A stretch of DNA of 64,000 nucleotides from Gigaspora rosea (lineage: Eukaryota; Glomeromycota; Glomeromycetes; Diversisporales; Gigasporaceae): assembly GCA_003550325.1 (NCBI GenBank), contig QKWP01002122.1, forward strand, positions 13,382 to 77,381. Direction: 5' to 3'. Shown here in pieces: positions 12,078 through 24,570 of the stretch; position 1 is the first letter of the stretch, and each line of letters opens with the position of its first letter. A model generated the notes under the pieces. It searched no databases. It was not told the DNA's origin and saw only the letters and a list, made by a program, of their open reading frames with translations. A program made the translations under genes and the position numbers.

Positions 12078-13139
12078 GTATAAAGGAATTGCATAGAAAT
12101 TTGTAGTTGTTTACTTAGACAATACAATTGTTTATTCTAGGACATTTGATGAACACTTGACCCATTTAAATAAAGTATTTAATAGAATTAAACAAGCAGG
12201 ACTTAGACTTAATATAGAAAAGTGTACCTTCTAGATGCACCAACTACCCTTTCTAGGACATCTCATCTCTGCTAAGGGTATTGCCCCTGACCCTTAAAAA
12301 GTAGAAGCTGTCCAATATATTCAACCATCTAAAAACCTTACAGCCCTTCGATCTTTCCTTGGACTTGTAGGATATTACCACCAATTTATTCAAAACTTTT
12401 CATCAATTGCTTGCTCTTTAAATTCCTTTCTGCAAAAAGATAAACCCTATCGCTAGTAGGATAAACAACAAAAAGCTTTTGAAAAGTTAAAATCTAGACT
12501 TATTACTGCTCCTATATTAGCATACCTAAACTTTAAAAAGACATTTATACTCGCTACTGATGCTTCTTACAATGGTTTTGAAGCCACATTAAGCTAACTG
12601 GATAAAAATGGAAGAGAACACCTATTGCCTATGCTAGTAAAAGACTGCGAAAAGAAGAAATGAATTATGCAGCAACTGAACTAGAATGTGCTGCAGTTGT
12701 ATGGGCAATAGAACATTTTCATAAATATTTAGGTGCTACAAAATTCATCTTAGTTACAGACCACTCAGCATTGAAATGGTTACGTACTGCTGAACCCAAA
12801 GGAAGAATTGGAAGATGGATCTTGAAGCTCTAACTATACAATTTTGGAATTATTTATAAACCAGACCGAATCCATTCGAATGTTGATGCTCTCTCACAGT
12901 TACTGACTCAGACAACTATATCTAATAGACCTCATGAATCTTGACCAATATTATAACCTCTACCGTTATGGACACAGACCAATTTCCAGATGGACTTACT
13001 GACCAAAAACAGAAATGACTTATAACCCAGGCTAAATATTTGGAAATTAGACATCACCTTCTCTATAAGAAGAATAAAAAGAACCCAGACAGCCCTTAGA
13101 GTTATTAAATGGACAGAAGTCAAACCAGGATTATATATA

Positions 13140-14230
13140 ATGCATAAGTACCCACTGCTGGACATTTAGGAACAGACGCTATGTATTATAAAATATCAGA
13201 ACGTTATTATTGGGATTAAATGTATTGAGATATACAAGAGTATGTAAAGACTTGTGAAGAATGCCAATGAGACAAAAAGGTCATAGAAAAGAACCTTTAC
13301 ATCCTATACAAATAGGAAGAGCTTTTGAATGTGTTGGAATTGATCTTGTAGGCCCTTTGCCTATAACAAAACAAAACAATCGATATATTATTGTCACTAC
13401 TAAATATCTAACACGATGTCCAGAAGCTCGTGCTGTTCCAGATGCTAGTGCTAGTACACTTGCTCAGTTTATCTTTGAAGAGATAATCTGTAGACATGGA
13501 ACTCCAAAAATTATCTTATCAGACCAAGGTCACAATTTTATTAGTGAAACAATTAGAATTTTTTGTGAAAAGTTTCTTATTAAGCACAAATTCTCTTCTT
13601 CTTACCGCCCTCAGACAAATGGTATGGTAGAAAGATTTAATAGAACATTGTGTGAATCACTTGCAAAAGTGAAAAGAGATGACGATTGGGATTTGTATAT
13701 ACCTGCTGTTCTCTTAGCATATAGAACAAAAAGACATGCTACCACAGGATATACCCCCTTTCAACTTATATATGGGTGATATGCTACCTTACCAATTAAA
13801 GCACTTTTCCCAATAGAACCTATAGAAATTGATGATGAAATAAACTTGCAAGGAAGTATCCTCCAACGTGCTTATGATTTAATAGAGAAATTACCAAATT
13901 ACCAGAATCAGGCCAGACAAAATACCGAACGATCACAGCAGAAACAAAAAGTCCATTTTGATGCCAATACTCGAATAGAGACATTTGAAATTGGTGATAA
14001 AGTGTGGATACAAAGAAAGAAACTAGAAGCCTTTTGCTTAGCCAAATTTGAAGACAAAAGATTTGGAACTTTCCTTAACCATGAGAAATTAGACAATGGT
14101 GCTTATAAATTACGGACAATAGAAGAAAAAATTTTGCAAAAATACTATAATAGTGATCGTCTTGCTAAATATTATGAGCCACAAACATGGGAACCAGTAG
14201 TTGTTATTGATTCTCCTGGAAATTTCTAGA
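13140..14230 (+). pseudogene. Integrase region of the LTR fossil
   Basis: An HHCC-like zinc-binding stretch ends at CEEC near 13254. The catalytic core is open at 13261-13779 with the D,D,E signature: D in GIDLVGPLP, D in LSDQGHNF and E in MVERFNRTL. A C-terminal basic region follows at 13846-14229, where GDKVWI resembles the GPY/F-type module. This enzyme would insert the DNA copy. It is the best-preserved part of the element. Confidence 0.9.
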
Positions 14231-14234
14231 AGAA

Positions 14235-15112
14235 ATTTGATCTACTAGGGGATAAAACACACAATTTAATTCGTAAAACCTCAAAATATATTTATACAAC
14301 TACCCCTTTTGGAATTTCACCAAAAAAATGACCACCCCTACATTACAACCTCAAACCTTGTTAGCCCTCCAATACTGTACCTTTTTCAGATATGGAAACA
14401 AGATGATGCTGCCCAAAATAATACATTGTGGATTACATCACAATGTGTAGATTATATAATAATAACTACTCAGACTATTGACCTCACTAATTTAATTACT
14501 TCTTTTCTTAAGCCAGACTCAAATAATTTTCTAAACACTCTAGAAGACACAGAACAATTAGAAATTAGTTTACCAGAAGTAAATGACACAGAAAAAATAA
14601 ACCCAACCTTAGAATTAGGAGACGTACAAGAAAAACCTTATCAGTTCCAATTATTAATCAAGAAGAGATCACCTCTGCTCTATTATTTGGAAAATTAACC
14701 AGGATTGTGCAAGATATTATCCAATCTTGTGGACCTCTAACTCAGACATCTATTTTCCCATATACTGGAATAATCTACTAAGAAAAATTGCAGAAAATTT
14801 TTAAACGAATTAATACTTGTACTAGAAATTGACAAAACCAAACTAAGCTGCTCGAAGTTTATTATTATCTTGGTGACCTTATAGATAAATATCCTAATAC
14901 TCAAGAAGACATTCAAACAATAATTGAGAAGACTCAAGAAGAAAGAAGAGCCTGAGATACATGGAAGTGTGCCAAACTGATGAAATTGCTTTTCTCCAAC
15001 TAACCTATAGAAAACATCTCTCAAACAACCTATATTATTTATACAATGATTACGAGGTTAACAGATGCTGAACTTTTTCAAGTCCTTTCCCAAATTAGAA
15101 CTTACAGAGTTC
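14235..15112 (+). pseudogene. Coding-like region between integrase and the 3' LTR
   Basis: A 129-codon frame at 14309-14698, rich in Asn, Thr, Asp and Gln, is followed by more protein-like sequence to about 15020. I do not recognise a domain. It may be an extra ORF carried by this lineage of elements. No transmembrane segment is seen. Confidence 0.4.
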
Positions 15113-15122
15113 GGGAGAGAAA
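15113..15122 (+). other. Polypurine tract of the LTR element
   Basis: GGGAGAGAAA lies directly before the 3' LTR, where plus-strand DNA synthesis would be primed. Confidence 0.6.
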
Positions 15123-15697
15123 TGTTATAGAATAGGTTTTAGTTAATTTTGGTAGAAATTAGTTGAAAAATTAGAACTTAATAAGAAAATTTTGTAATAA
15201 CTGTATTTAGTAATAGTGATATGCGAAATTGATATGCAATGACACTCAATGACGCTTAGTGATGCTTAATGACGCTTAGCGATGCTTAATGATGCTTAGC
15301 AACACTTAATGACGCTTAGTGATACTTAATGACACTTAGCGATGCTTAGCTCAATAGATATATAAACCCATCTTATTTCCCTTAGTTTTAACCAGATCCA
15401 GACATTGTATTTTATATTTACCTTTATATTTATTACTCTTCTCTCTTATTATTAATAAACTCTTGGGATTTCTAAGGAACAGACACCTTGGAATAGCCCT
15501 CTTGTTGAATTAATAAGCTGTCCATTATCTCTTATTTTTTTATACCGAACTGCTTTAGAGAAGTGTATAGTTTCTTACAGACATAAAGGAAACTATACTT
15601 CTCTCTTGCACACTGCTTCACGCCCAAAGTAAGGGATCTTAGGAGCTGTATAATTGTTACTTTATCGGAATTAGAGAAGGCTTCCGGTACTGTAACA
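15123..15697 (+). repeat. 3' LTR, uninterrupted
   Basis: 575 bp, beginning TGTTATAGAATAGG and ending CTTCCGGTACTGTAACA. It holds the complete 10-bp phased array, the TATA box at 15359 and an AATAAA word. It serves as the empty-site reference for both MITEs in the 5' LTR. In the first 100 aligned bases I count seven differences between the LTRs, all transitions. Confidence 0.92.
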
Positions 15698-15860
15698 TTA
15701 CAATTTCATGCCGATTTTTAGGGTGTCAAATGATTGCTGAGTAGCAGCGATTGCTGCCAAATAGCAATCATTCGACATATAATAAAGGCAATAAAAATTG
15801 TTATACATTTGGCTTGTAAACTTATAACATTCGTTATGACGAGTGGCAATATTTCAACTA

Positions 15861-16203
15861 TAGTACACCCTGTCAAAACTGGTATGCATAGTGAAAAGGT
15901 TTTGTATCAGCTTTGAGAGGTTATCAGATTTAAAAATACTAATAATCTAAAGATCACATAATCCTATCTAAATATAATTGGCCAAATTACATTTATACAT
16001 ATATATTTAGTTACACAAAATCAGATTTGAGCCAATTAAATCGATTAATTTTACCTTACAAATCCGATATCTTATAGAAGTCTTATAGATATCTGATATT
16101 TTGAGTATCAGTTATCAGAAATAACAGGTTATTAGATTTGAATTATGGAACCAATATGGTGGATCAACTTTTTATCAGTTATGAAAGGTTATCGGTTTTG
16201 AAC
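15861..16203 (+). mobile_element. Mariner-like MITE family 1, copy 1 (right end lost)
   Basis: It starts TAGTACACCCTGTCAAAAC after a TA. It is closely similar over about 340 bp to the copy at 32466-32821: shared words include GGTTATCAGATTT, TTAGTTACACAAAATCAGAT and CCAATATGGTGGAT. The last part, including the right terminal repeat, is missing. Confidence 0.7.
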
Positions 16204-16768
16204 TTTTTCTAATAATTTTTTATACTAATTTTTTTATAAACACTTATCTATAAAAATATTATAGTTAGTACTATATATAACAAAACTTTTTTTTAAAATA
16301 ACTAGAAACAAGAGTTTTAAATCAATTGTTGTGAAAACTGAAATATGAATAAAAAGATTTTCTTTTCTAGGTTGGCTTCCTAATAGAAAATTTGGATACT
16401 ATAAAAGATATAATAAAACAAAAAACTTAAAGTTTTTATTAAAAGATATAGAAATAGTAGCAGAAGTATACTTTTGAATAGATACACTATTTTGTAAAGT
16501 ATATATTTTTATAATTGTTAGCAAGTTGGTCCTCTTGATATTTCTTTATTAGGTTTTTGAAATTTTTACCAAAAAGTGAAAATCTTAGCTTATTTTCTAA
16601 AAATATTAGCAGTGTTTACTCCTTTTAAATTAGAAATATGTTTCTAAATTAAAACTAGCATTATATACAAATAAACAACAAATAACATATTAGAAATCTT
16701 GAAAGGATATAAAAATTTTTTACTTGGATACTAATACTAAATACAGTTTTTTTTCTATATATATTTAT

Positions 16769-17386
16769 AAGGGAATAGAAATTTGTCGCACTCGCGACAT
16801 GTCACACCCCTAACTCTGACCAATCAAATTGTATGATTTTGTAGACAAAAAATTTTAACTTTTAAAAATTAAAAATTTTACTAGTAAAATGTAAAAATAA
16901 ATAAGCGATATCAAAGCATAATGTAAAATTTTATTCTGAACAACTTTTTCTAAGTCATAAAGATAAATTATTTTAGTAAAAAAAAGTTTTATAAGAAAAA
17001 TCAAAAATTTCAAATATTAGCACATATAAAACTTTTTTTTTACTAATATAATCTATAATTACATTTAAGTAATATATGTAAAATTTTACGTTAAACAACT
17101 TTTTCTAAGTTAAAAAGATAGATTGTTTTAGTAAAAAAAGTTTTTTATGTACTAACTTTGGAAATTTTTGATTTTTCTTATAACATTTTTTTTACTAAAA
17201 CAATCTATCTTTATGACTTAGAAAAGTTGTTCAGAATAAAATTTTACGTTATATAACATGCTATTTTATATATATTTTACACTTTATTAAGTAAAATTTT
17301 AAATTTTTAAAAAATAAAGTTTTTTGCCTATAAAATCTTGCGATTTGATTGATCGAAGCAGGGGGTGCGACAAATTTCTTTTCCTT
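16769..17386. mobile_element. Foldback element with long inverted arms, about 618 bp
   Basis: The left end AGGGAATAGAAATTTGTCGC pairs with the right end, whose reverse complement reads AGGAAAAGAAATTTGTCGC. Inverted similarity continues through most of the element: TAAAATTTTA, GAACAACTTTTCTAAG and AAGATAGATTGTTTTAG-like blocks occur on both arms. The RNA would fold into a hairpin with arms of about 300 bp. TTTATA-like words lie at both edges. No coding frame. Confidence 0.75.
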
Positions 17387-18437
17387 ATTTATAATACTAT
17401 AATAAAATATATAGTATTATATAATTTTTATCATTTTATTTAACTTAATAACATCTTCATACTTTATTTTTTTTCTTTTTTTTTTGATTTTTTTTATTTG
17501 ATTTTTTTTGTTTTGTTAGAGAGCTTCCAGAAATTAACTGATTTTTGTTTACTATGAACCTACCTATTTACTCCAGTATCACTATAAAAATTTTGCCCTA
17601 TAGATTATTAATCAATAAATAATCATAATTTAGTGTAATACTAGTGTAATATAATATGATCAGGAAAAAATTCAAAACAAACATCTCAAAACATCTTTTT
17701 TGTCAAAAAAAGCTCATTTCTCAAAAGTAATTGTATAAGAAACCACTTTTTTAAACTAACAAAAAATTTTTCTTGAGTGATTTTACTATAGTGCTTCAAG
17801 TCACTTCTCATCAAATTTTAATTGCTTTTTCAAAATCTTATAACTATAAAATCTTAAGATTTATTTAATAATTAACTGATAAAAATAAATCTTTATCTTT
17901 AGCTCTATCAAACTTATTGGTTAAAATTTTTAAAAAAGTCCAAATATCAAAATTATATGACATTAAAATTTAAAAAATTTATACAATTTATTATGTGAGC
18001 TATAAAATTGGCGCCTTGTTGTACATATAATTTATATCAAAATTGGCGTCACATATATTTGATCTACATAAAATTGGTGTGAAAATAGTAAATCAGTTTT
18101 TGACTAGTTCTAGATCTTTGTAAGACCAAACTAATAGCATTAGCATCAATTAAATCAGTCTGAATATCTTTATCCTATAATAAGTTTTTGCCCTTCACAA
18201 CATACACGTATGTATATACGTACTATGTTTAGTATCAATATATCACAAAATTTTTTAAAGTGATACATGACAATTATAATTGCCATGCTCAATTATAATC
18301 GATTAATTTAATTGATTATAATTGTTTGAGGGGTTATTAATCGATTCCTAACTCCAACTGATCATAATCAATTATCGATATATATCGATTTTAATTGGTA
18401 ATAATTGATAATATAAAAATTTAATTAATATCGATAG

Positions 18438-18798
18438 TTTAAAAATTCACAAATTTTAGCTAAATTTTAAAACTGGTTTTCTCAATAACTAATGATTAGA
18501 ATTAGCTCAAATTTTTACTGCAAATAGTATCGGTATTAGATTATAACATACTAAAATTTCAGCAAATTTGACCTGGTAGTTCTTGAGTAATTGCTTGCAT
18601 ACGATAGTTAATTTTTTTAAAAAAATTGACTATCGTATGCAAGCAATTACTCAAGAACTACTAGGTCAAATTTGCTAAAATTTTAGTATGTTATAGATTG
18701 ATATCGATACTATTTACAGTAAAAATTTGAACTAATTCTAATTGTTAGTTATTGAGAAAATCAGTTTTAAAATTTAGCTAAAATTTGCGAATTTTGAT
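18438..18798. repeat. Near-perfect long palindrome, arms about 175 bp
   Basis: The centre is at about 18618 in ATTTTTTTAAAAAAAT. The arms carry CTATCGTATGCAAGCAATTA and ACTCAAGAACTA inverted, then matching blocks out to CTAAATTTTAAAAC. Only a few mismatches are seen near the centre and more towards the edges. This should extrude or transcribe as a long hairpin. Confidence 0.85.
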
Positions 18799-18825
18799 TA
18801 CAAATTTTTATATCTAACCAAATCT

Positions 18826-18900
18826 AAATTTGGCGCATCTTGGATATATCTAGCCAAATTTGGCGTACCTTGAATATATTTAGCCAAATTTGGCGCATTT
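18826..18900. repeat. 30-bp tandem repeat, about 2.5 units
   Basis: Units start AAATTTGGCGCATCTTGGAT at 18826, 18856 and 18886. AATTGGCG-like words also occur on the other side of the same element near 18010, 18045 and 18075, so the motif is scattered through the subterminal parts of the element. Confidence 0.65.
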
Positions 18901-19124
18901 GATGAGAAGTGACTTGGAGCACCATATATAATAATTTAAACACAAACTTTATCTTGGCACTTATTCTAATCTAACATAAACGAAACTTAAAAAAATTTTG
19001 GTACTTATTACGTGGGGCAAAATTTTTATGCCAATACTGGGTAAGATGAGCCTACCCCACCTACTCATACCTGATACCCCAATTAGCCAATCAGATTGTA
19101 TGATTATTAAAAAGTTAAATATAA

Positions 19125-19801
19125 TATTTAATAGTAAATAACTTTTGATCTACTGGACCAAATTTGATGATTCAATACCAAAATAATTCTCTCAATGAAA
19201 GGATTCTAGAAAGTCCAAAATTATAAAAATATAATCACAGGATTCTGTGATTAGAATATATTTGTATTACTATAAAAATTTTATAATTTATTAAATAATT
19301 ATAACATATTTATAGTAACACAAATTTATTTTGATCTTAGGATTCTGTAATTGGATTTTAATGATTTTAAACTTGTTAAAATCCTTCCAATGAAAGGATC
19401 ATTTTGGTAGTTAAATCATCAAAATTGGCCTAGATCAGAAGTTATTAACAATTAAATATTAATATTTAATTGTTAATAGCTTCTGATCTACTAGGCCAAT
19501 TTCGATGATTTAACTACCAAAATGATCCTCTCATTGGAAGGATTTTAACAAGCCTAAAATTGTTAAAATCCAATTACAGGATCCTAAGATCAGAATAAAT
19601 TTGTATTACTATAAATGTGTTATAATTATTTAATAAATTATAAAACATTTATAGTAACACAAATATATTCTAATCACAGAATTCTGTGATTATATTTTTA
19701 TAATTTTGGACTTTCTAGAATCCTCTCATTAAAAGGATCATTTTGATAGTTAAATTATCAAATTTGGTCTGGTAAATCAAAAGTTATTAATTATTAAATA
19801 T
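19125..19801. mobile_element. Foldback element FB1, arms about 330 bp
   Basis: The whole block is an inverted repeat centred near 19461 (TTAAATATTAATATTTAA). Each arm itself holds two inverted modules of the form ACTTTTGATCTACTGG, GATGATTTAACTACCAAAAT, and a block near a TCTCA/TGAGA pair. The same modules make up FB2 (28901), 47797 and 50519. No protein is encoded. Confidence 0.8.
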
Positions 19802-20054
19802 TATTAATAAAACTATAATTTTGGTCAAAAATAATTTTGCAACTTTGGCTGGAATTATGAAATTTTTGCCAGAATTACACCTGATACTGCAGCCAACCTA
19901 CCCACCCACCCAGAAATCAGCTAATTTCTGGAAGCTCCTTATTAGTAATTTGGGAAATTATTTAGAGTTATTGGTTGTTTTGGCTTTTTAATCTTTTCTT
20001 TTTTTATTCTTCTATATCAAAAACTTAAGAAAGAAGTTTTTAGAAGAAATAGAT

Positions 20055-20276
20055 TATAAAATAGGTAGCTAAGTACTGAGTAATAGCAATACTTTAAGTG
20101 TGTATAGCAGCATATATGGGTATTGTAAATTAACATTAGTGTGATAACCTGATATTGGATCTTTTTATAAAATAGGTAGCTGAGTACTGAGTCATAGCAA
20201 TACTTTAAGTGTGTATAGCAGCATATATGGGTATTGTAGATTAACATTAGTGTGATAACCTGATATTGGGTCTTTT
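20055..20276. repeat. 111-bp tandem duplication
   Basis: Two nearly identical units start TATAAAATAGGTAGCT at 20055 and 20166. Because 111 is 37 codons, the minus-strand frame at 20017-20331 stays open through both units and spells the same 37-residue peptide twice. That frame (104 codons) has no recognisable domain, and I treat it as a by-product of the duplication. Confidence 0.8.
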
Positions 20277-20331
20277 TATTAAAAAAAGTATTTGGGCTTA
20301 TATCTAACAATATATTAGATAATAATAACAA

Positions 20332-23300
20332 TTTTTGTCTAATAAAGTTAGTGCAAAATTTATCAAAGAAAAAAAATTTTTTTAATTTTATATATATTTT
20401 TTACAAAAAAACTCTAATATAATTTTTTTTTAAAAAAAATTAAAAAAAATTTACTAGTAATTTAATAGTAAACATAATAATTAGCAATATACAGTACCAC
20501 AATAACATAACAACAACTCTAAAAATAATTTGTTGTAAAAAATTTTTCTTAGAATTTTTAAAGTTTTTTGATAAATGTACTAGTGGTACAAAAGCCTAAC
20601 TTCTATTCAATAATATAAACTATAATTCTTTTTAACTCTAAAACTATTTTTTATTTTAATTTTAAAAAAAATTAATTTTTTATTTTAAAATTTATATATT
20701 TATGAATTTGTAATTTAATAATTATATCTGTATATAAATATATATTTCTATATACTAGACTAATAAATTTTTAAATTAAAATATTAACTAAATTTTTTAT
20801 AATTATACTTTTTATAAATCTATATTTTATACAGTATTTTTAATCTGTAATTTTTAGACAAATAACCGGTAGTGATCATCACCAGGGTGCTTATAACGCA
20901 AGTAAACGGGATCGGATACTCAAAGTAAAATTGTTCAGAACCCTGAAAACCTCACGAGAACTGAAATCGGGACCTTATATCTAATCTATATTGTATTATA
21001 TAAAAAACAAAATCTCTAGATGATTATAGATATTTTTAGGGTTAGCTATTGTATATTTAATAGAAAATTTCTAATATTAACTTGCAAATGTGCAAGTCAA
21101 ACAATTTGTATATAGCAAAAAATTTGAGTGCTGCATAAAGTTAGAGTAAGAGTGGATTTGAAATTCGCAAGAAATTGTTTATTACTAATCTCAAAAGGTG
21201 AATTCATGAGCAATTTTTTAAGGAAGCAATCATTTTACGCGCCTGATCGTGTAATCTGTTTGACCTCCTATACCCGTATATGCACGTATAATAGTATACA
21301 AATAGAAATTGCCTTCCTAATATATCAAAAAAATTTATAAAATTATTTTCTATAAATAACACTTTATGAATTATTTAAAAATATTGAAAAATAAATTACT
21401 AAGCAATATTCTTTTATTAAAGAGCTAATATTCAAAATCAATTTTTGCTATATAGAATAATAAGGTGCCTTATATTTTATACCAGTAACAACTTTTTTTT
21501 TAATAAATTATAGATTAGATTTTTAAAAAAAACTTAGATCTAGATTTAAATCTAAAATTTATTAAAATTTCAATTGTCTTCTCCAATTAAATATAGCTCA
21601 ATGAGCTCTATAAACGGTGCATGATAATTTATCTTGACAATTGTTGATTAATGCATGTAGTTTTACTGAAAACCTTATTTTTAATTGAATGTGGTACTGT
21701 AAAGGAGTAAAGTAAGTGCTATATCAATTATATATAAATACTCCTTATCATTAAATGATTTTTTATGGAATATTCGTCGCACCAATTCATAATAAAGAAT
21801 CTCTTACGTTATCCAATTCCTAATTTTAAATACTGAGGAGAGGCTAGTAATTTTACATTTGGTTGGAATTTTAACATTCCAATGTGAAATTTTACCTCCG
21901 GTCTATTCTCTATTGGGAATTTTTAAGACTAAGCCTCACTAATTTATTACTATATATATATTATATATATATAATTGCAAATTTTAAATAAAAACTTTTA
22001 TATGTAAGAAAAATGCTTCCATTGCACCAATTCCACGCCAAAAATGGACTATTTGCTAACACTAGTTATACAAATTGTCACTGGGAAATGAGAGCAATCT
22101 TGTGAAGTTGTAGCATCCTAGTAACACATAACAAATAAAAACGCATTTATATATTTTTTGTACGTACGTTATTTTACAATGAGATACAATGAGATGGTAA
22201 GGTAAACACTAATTTAGAAAAATTTAATCATATAAAAGTCAGTAAAATATTTGTTAACTTAGAGATTACTGTTTGACAGATTATTCTTTAATTATTTTGT
22301 TTGCAAGTGTGTTTTGAATTATTTTTAAATTTCAGTTAAAAAAAAAAAAAAAAAAAATTAATAATACTGTAATAAAAAAAAAATAATACTGTAATAAAAA
22401 AAAAAAAAATGCACCGCCTTCTGGCACGATTCCATTCACAATCAACAAGAATGTGCATTTGCTCGACATGTACTTTCAGGTGACGCGGTGTAACCATGGT
22501 ATTGGTCCATTCGAAAAAGTATAAATTACAATTTATAATTGTTTAAAGAAAAGTGCCAAATTTACGCCTTAGTTATATTAAGATGCGATATCTACTAAGG
22601 AAATTAAAAATAACTACGGCAAAAGTATTTATGGTAATCATTCATTTGCAATAGAACCTAAATTATATAACACATATACGAACGATACCCGGAACTAAAT
22701 CAGCATTTTTATTTATTTATACCAAATAAATAAAACTTAGTGGGGAAATGAAATGAAGATCGGGAGTAGATCAAGCTCCATTTGGAATTTTAGTTATAAA
22801 GTGTTATAAATATTGCTATCATTTTATATATATAGTGACCAAATATGTACAAGCAGTAAAGCAGTCAACACTGGTTCTGCGTTTCAAACCTACTATGTTA
22901 GCATCAATGTTCTCAAATTAATAAAATTTATCTTATATCAGAAATTTCAGGTACGTACAGTACGTACAGGTTGTTTCAAATAAATGAAAGTATTAGTAAA
23001 TTAATGGTTTACAAGAAAAAAAAAATCGACTAAAAAAAACTCTTTGTGCAATGAATAGTTGCACAGGTTCTGATAAACCAAAATTTTTCTTAGAAACATA
23101 TTTCGGAAATTTGCTTCATAAGTTAATGAGGTTCCTATTTTAGGCCAAGGTACATTTGTCATACTAGGAGTCTTAAGTATTGTCAGATTCTCGTCATTAT
23201 CTTTTCGCTCTTTTCATTTTAAGAAATTTAAATTTTTTTAAGAAATATCTTTTAATATATGATTCGAAATATTTAGCACATTTACTTTACAGTAATAAAA

Positions 23301-23538
23301 AAAAAAAAAAAAAAAACAATTTTTTTTATGGTATTTTAAAGACAAAATTCAATAACCGAAAAAAAAAAGGTGATGACGATAAAATAAACTAGAATCTGAT
23401 TTAACACATCTGCTATTAAGCTATAATAAATGTTAGTAGACCAATAAAGAAATCAATTATAATACTCTAATGCTAAAATATTGTTTGACTACATATATAT
23501 AGCTACTTCATATATAGCTACTTTAATATCTATTTTCA
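20332..23538. other. AT-rich stretch without a recognised gene
   Basis: Long poly(A)/poly(T) runs occur at 20400-20460, 22338-22410 and 23297-23317. A TAGTGATCATCACCAG word near 20871 resembles the left end of the MITE at 50701. There is a small inverted repeat around 21852-21890 (AATTTTACATT / AATGTGAAATTTT). The more GC-rich segment at 22416-22520 could be part of an upstream exon or promoter of the gene at 23539, but I see no splice-consistent frame. Confidence 0.4.
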
Positions 23539-24570
23539 ATGTACGCAGAAAACCAAAAATTAAAAGAGACAGAGAAAGATGAAAGTGAATCCATTATACA
23601 AAGGGATTCACCAATACCTACAAGGTCTTCACTTGTGCGAAATTCAGTAGAACATCTAGAATATCTCGCAGAGCGAGAAAAATGCGCACCACAAGGTTCA
23701 AAATATGATCGTGGACTTTCAGATAATCAGGATCAACCTATCGAGTTATCTTCACCACTTGGTAAACATCCGACATACCTGTCAAATCCAGGGATAATAG
23801 AACAATATATAACACAACCATACATACCGCAAACTATAGAAACATCATTACCTTTATCTCCTTTAGATGAGGTTCAGAACAAAATGGCTGATCTACAAAC
23901 AGTTCCTTCACACCAAATAACAATATCTTCTAATAATCTACAATTTCAAAATGCTTCTATTGGAATGACTGAAGTCACGGCACATTTATTATCAGAACAA
24001 GAAAATATAGATCATTCATCAATATTAACTTTACCAGGTGTAACGATGACAAAAAACAGATCGAGAATTAATACCCCAACAATTGAAAATATACCACGAA
24101 TAAAATCAGGTTATACTGCTCAAATACAAACGAGCAATACTCCTCTTAGGCAAGAATTTAGAAAAAGCGATATTGTGTCGCCTACTCATTTTCAACAATT
24201 ACAATTACAAAATAGGCATAGCGACATACCCACTTCATCCTTAGGAAATACTAGTAGCATTAATTCAATATTACAAACGGAAACAAGTGCTGCTCTTGGT
24301 GACCCAGATGACCCCTTATTAAATAATCAAAAAAATAGTCCTAATAATACTCGATCTATTATTCCTTATCCCCAACAACTTGATCCTCATTATCCTCATC
24401 AATTGCAAAATAATGTCAATGAAGATCCTCGATCTTCTTTATTTCCTAGTATGAAAGCGGCGACTCCATTACTTAATTCAAAGAAAAATGGTAATGGTTA
24501 TAAACCAAAAGGTTTAATTATTTGCCTCTGTTTTAGTATTGTTGCTGGAATAATATTTACTTGTATGTAG
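23539..24570 (+). CDS. Hypothetical low-complexity protein with a C-terminal membrane anchor
   Basis: Unrecognised gene. The frame from the first ATG gives 343 residues, far longer than chance in DNA this AT-rich, and its base composition is visibly less AT-rich than the flanks. The protein is hydrophilic, rich in Ser, Pro, Gln, Asn and Thr. The N-terminus is Lys/Glu-rich, no folded domain is seen, and one hydrophobic segment (GLIICLCFSIVAGIIF, about residues 324-339) lies near the end, as in tail-anchored or single-pass proteins. The final codons contain a good splice donor, GTATGT at 24563. Splicing to the AG at 24658-24659 would replace the last residues with 29 others (WAITNFMPNKVTT and onward) and stop at 24743-24745, giving 369 residues. 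I find that model at least as likely. A CAG just after the ATG leaves an upstream exon possible. Confidence 0.7.
   Translation: MYAENQKLKETEKDESESIIQRDSPIPTRSSLVRNSVEHLEYLAEREKCAPQGSKYDRGLSDNQDQPIELSSPLGKHPTYLSNPGIIEQYITQPYIPQTIETSLPLSPLDEVQNKMADLQTVPSHQITISSNNLQFQNASIGMTEVTAHLLSEQENIDHSSILTLPGVTMTKNRSRINTPTIENIPRIKSGYTAQIQTSNTPLRQEFRKSDIVSPTHFQQLQLQNRHSDIPTSSLGNTSSINSILQTETSAALGDPDDPLLNNQKNSPNNTRSIIPYPQQLDPHYPHQLQNNVNEDPRSSLFPSMKAATPLLNSKKNGNGYKPKGLIICLCFSIVAGIIFTCM

Larger units (their letters stand above)
10840..12900 (+). pseudogene. Reverse transcriptase and RNase H region of the LTR fossil
   Basis: Recognisable blocks are FCVDYRKVNAITKKDAYPLP and FSTFDLASGYWQV before the insertions. 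MPFGLCNAPATFQ lies between them. After the second insertion come VVVYLDN (the YxDD position), FLGH, and then RNase H with ATDAS near 12555 and TDHSALKWL near 12765. The domain would copy RNA to DNA. Two insertions, at about 11127-11272 and 11339-12077, split it. Confidence 0.85.
5006..15697 (+). mobile_element. Ty3/gypsy-like LTR retrotransposon fossil
   Basis: A nearly full-length but decayed element. Two LTRs of about 575 bp (once nested insertions are removed) begin TGTTAT and end GTAACA. A primer-binding site follows the left LTR and a purine tract precedes the right LTR. Internal domains occur in Ty3 order: gag with a zinc knuckle, protease, reverse transcriptase, RNase H, integrase. It is broken many times over (clearly more than ten breaks). 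Flanking pentamers TTAAC and TTACA are similar but not identical, so a target duplication is only suggested. LTR divergence of several percent points to an old, inactive copy. Confidence 0.92.
17789..18924. mobile_element. Mariner-like (TA-flanked) inverted-repeat element, 1.14 kb
   Basis: The left end TAGTGCTTCAAGTCACTTCT matches the right end (reverse complement TGGTGCTCCAAGTCACTTCT), with similarity on to TCATCAAAT. TA flanks each side. Inside lie an almost perfect palindrome and a three-unit tandem repeat, listed separately. No transposase frame is visible. Confidence 0.7.
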
